Shown here piece by piece: positions 28,712 through 30,139 of a stretch of 30,139 nucleotides of DNA. How positions within the stretch are numbered: the stretch's first letter is position 1; the number at the start of each line of letters is the position of its first letter. The notes below the pieces were generated by a model. That model made no database searches and was not told the origin of the DNA. It saw only the letters and a list, made by a program, of their open reading frames with translations. The DNA is taken from contig CAYNAW010000015.1 of NCBI GenBank assembly GCA_964395545.1, positions 1-30,139 on the forward strand, in the 5' to 3' direction. A program made the position numbers and the translations under genes. The stretch is from CAYGVX01 sp964395545. Lineage in GTDB: Archaea; Thermoproteota; Bathyarchaeia; Bathyarchaeales; SOJC01.

Positions 28712-30091
28712 ATGGAGGATTTGCGGTTCCTAGTTGACCACGGCATGTCTCGTGGGGCAGACTTCGTTGAAGTTCGGTACCAGAAACGGTCGAGGACCAG
28801 GGCAGACGTGAAGCAGGGTGAGTTGGACAGCGCCAGCTCAGGAGTGTTGGAGGGTTACGGCATAAGGGCGCTGAGGAAAGGAAGCTGGGGGTTTGCTGTG
28901 ACGAGCCTGCTTGACAAGTCGACCCTTCTCAGAAAAGTTGAAGAGGCTGTGCGGCTGGCTGACAGTTCAGCGTTTGCTAAGACGGTGAAGAGTGAGCTTG
29001 CTGCTGTTAAGCCTGTAAAGATGAAGGCCGTGGCAGATGTGAAAGACGACTTGAAGAACCATTCGCCTGAAGAGAAGATTGAGCTAGCGTTGGAGCTGGA
29101 CAAGCTTATTCGGGGTTACTCGAAGGAAATCGCTTCGACGCTTGTTCGGTACGACGAGAATTTGGTGGAGAAGCACTACGTGAACTCGGAGGGTTCAGAC
29201 TGCTGCCTTTTCGACGCGAAGCCCGAGGTGATGATAATGGTCATTGCCAGGCGGGGAGACGTCATGACCGAGGTTTTTGATGGAATTTGTCGCACGGGTG
29301 GCTGGGAAGTCTTCAAGGAGAACGACCCTGCGGCGGTGGCTAACAAGGCTTGTGAGAGAGCTGTACGGTTGCTGGCAGCGAAAGTTGCACCCGCGGGCAG
29401 TCATGTGGCCATCCTCGACCCTGAACTCGTGGGAGTGCTGAGTCACGAAGCTATTGGGCACACTGTTGAAGCGGACTTGGTGTTGGCAGGTACAGCGGCG
29501 ACTGGGAAGATTGGCGAGAAAGTCGGGAGTGAGATGGTTACGATGGTAGATGACGGGACGATTCCATGGTGTGCGGGCTGGGTCCCGTTTGACGACGAGG
29601 GTGTGGCAGGTGAGAAAACTGTCATAATCCAAGAGGGCATTCTGAAGAGCTATTTGCACAGTCGAGAGACTGCTGCCAAGTTCAAGGTGGCCCCGACGGG
29701 TAACGGCAGGGCATGGAACTACCGCGACGTGCCTATAATAAGGATGAGGGCGACTTACATCGAGGGTGGGGACTGGAGTAGAGAAGAGATTATTGAGGAC
29801 ACGAAAGAGGGGCTACTCCTCTTCGGGTCTGGCAGCGGACAAGCCGATAGCAATGCGGAGTTCATGTTTGGAGTTCAAGAGGCTTGCCGAATCAGTAAAG
29901 GGGAACTCGGTGAGTCCTTCAGAGGAGTGACCATTTCTGGCAGCGCCTACGACGTCTTGAAGAGCATCGACGCCGTGGGCAAAGACTTCAGCCTCGAACT
30001 GGGGATTGGACACTGCGGTAAGATACAGGTTGCGAAGGTAGATGCGGGAGGGCCTACGGTGCGTTGCAGGATGTTGTTTGGAGGAGCGTGA
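28712..30091 (+). CDS. tldD: TldD metalloprotease subunit
   Basis: A 459-residue TldD. The zinc-binding HExxxH motif is H245-E-A-I-G-H250 in GVLSHEAIGHTVEADLV. The N-terminal part (VEVRYQKRSRTRADVKQGEL near 20-39; GYGIRALRKGSWGFAVTS near 49-66) and the C-terminal blocks (APTGNGRAWNYRDVPIIRM, GSGSGQADSNAEFMFGV) are typical. TldD and TldE form a heterodimer that degrades unfolded peptides in a narrow tunnel and can process modified peptides. ATG 28712 follows GAGAGG. A TldE-like gene begins seven bases after the stop, the usual arrangement. Confidence 0.93.
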   Translation: MEDLRFLVDHGMSRGADFVEVRYQKRSRTRADVKQGELDSASSGVLEGYGIRALRKGSWGFAVTSLLDKSTLLRKVEEAVRLADSSAFAKTVKSELAAVKPVKMKAVADVKDDLKNHSPEEKIELALELDKLIRGYSKEIASTLVRYDENLVEKHYVNSEGSDCCLFDAKPEVMIMVIARRGDVMTEVFDGICRTGGWEVFKENDPAAVANKACERAVRLLAAKVAPAGSHVAILDPELVGVLSHEAIGHTVEADLVLAGTAATGKIGEKVGSEMVTMVDDGTIPWCAGWVPFDDEGVAGEKTVIIQEGILKSYLHSRETAAKFKVAPTGNGRAWNYRDVPIIRMRATYIEGGDWSREEIIEDTKEGLLLFGSGSGQADSNAEFMFGVQEACRISKGELGESFRGVTISGSAYDVLKSIDAVGKDFSLELGIGHCGKIQVAKVDAGGPTVRCRMLFGGA

Positions 30092-30097
30092 CAAAAC

Positions 30098-30139
30098 GTG
30101 AGCCTTTCATCTTTAGCGGAAAAGGCAGTACGATATGCC
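30098..30139 (+). CDS. start of TldE/PmbA-like gene (cut by window end)
   Basis: GTG 30098 opens a frame of 14 codons (MSLSSLAEKAVRYA) that runs off the window end. GGAGG lies upstream at about 30080-30084. The call rests on position after tldD and a plausible N-terminal helix only. Confidence 0.6.
   Translation, partial: MSLSSLAEKAVRYA

Noticed and set aside
1..30139. CRISPR arrays, insertion sequences, rRNA genes, replication origin
   Set aside because: No regularly spaced repeats, transposase genes, rRNA segments or clusters of origin-type repeats were seen on either strand.

Overview
The window is archaeal chromosomal DNA. The first 11 kb follow the archaeal gene order S17-L14-L24-S4e-L5-S14-S8-L6-L32e-L19e-L18-S5-L30-L15-secY, then DUF106/EMC3-L34e-cmk-L14e-cbf5. 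L14e and L34e, the TATA-box promoters, several apparently leaderless GTG starts, an intron in cbf5 mRNA and a multi-intron tRNA point to the TACK/Thermoproteota side. A Bathyarchaeia-like lineage would fit, but that is an inference and not proven here.

Regions: 1-8457 holds the spc-type ribosomal operon ending in secY. 8556-11343 holds a second translation/secretion cluster; its last gene, cbf5, is interrupted by a 26-nt bulge-helix-bulge (BHB) intron inside the codon of the catalytic Asp. 11417-12325 holds a small membrane protein and an RsmC-like methyltransferase. 12356-12505 is a class II tRNA-Ser(GGA) that I can fold only by removing three short introns (29, 21 and 12 nt). Its last 29 nt recur exactly at 14896-14924. 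Between the copies lie a truncated integrase fused to dockerin-like repeats, a methylglyoxal synthase gene and a UbiA prenyltransferase gene, so this looks like a small or decayed integrated element.

15106-18034 holds an APC permease, a TrkA/RCK protein and an MscS channel. 18035-19144 holds a regulatory-looking intergenic stretch with two palindromic sites and a CdvA-like coiled-coil protein. 19234-21659 holds an HDAC-family deacetylase and a class V aminotransferase, with a compact structured RNA candidate (about 20372-20451) between them that has its own TATA box and a T-rich end. 21663-24461 on the minus strand is purE-purC-DUF72 plus a small conserved protein. 24540-30139 holds a DUF885 protein, a fused ChlI/ChlD-like AAA-VWA protein (minus strand), and tldD followed by the start of a tldE/pmbA-like gene.

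The most notable points are the cbf5 mRNA intron, the triple-intron tRNA-Ser that is also an integration target, the structured RNA at 20.4 kb, the integrase-dockerin chimera, and an rpl19e gene whose conserved N-terminus lies upstream of any canonical start codon.
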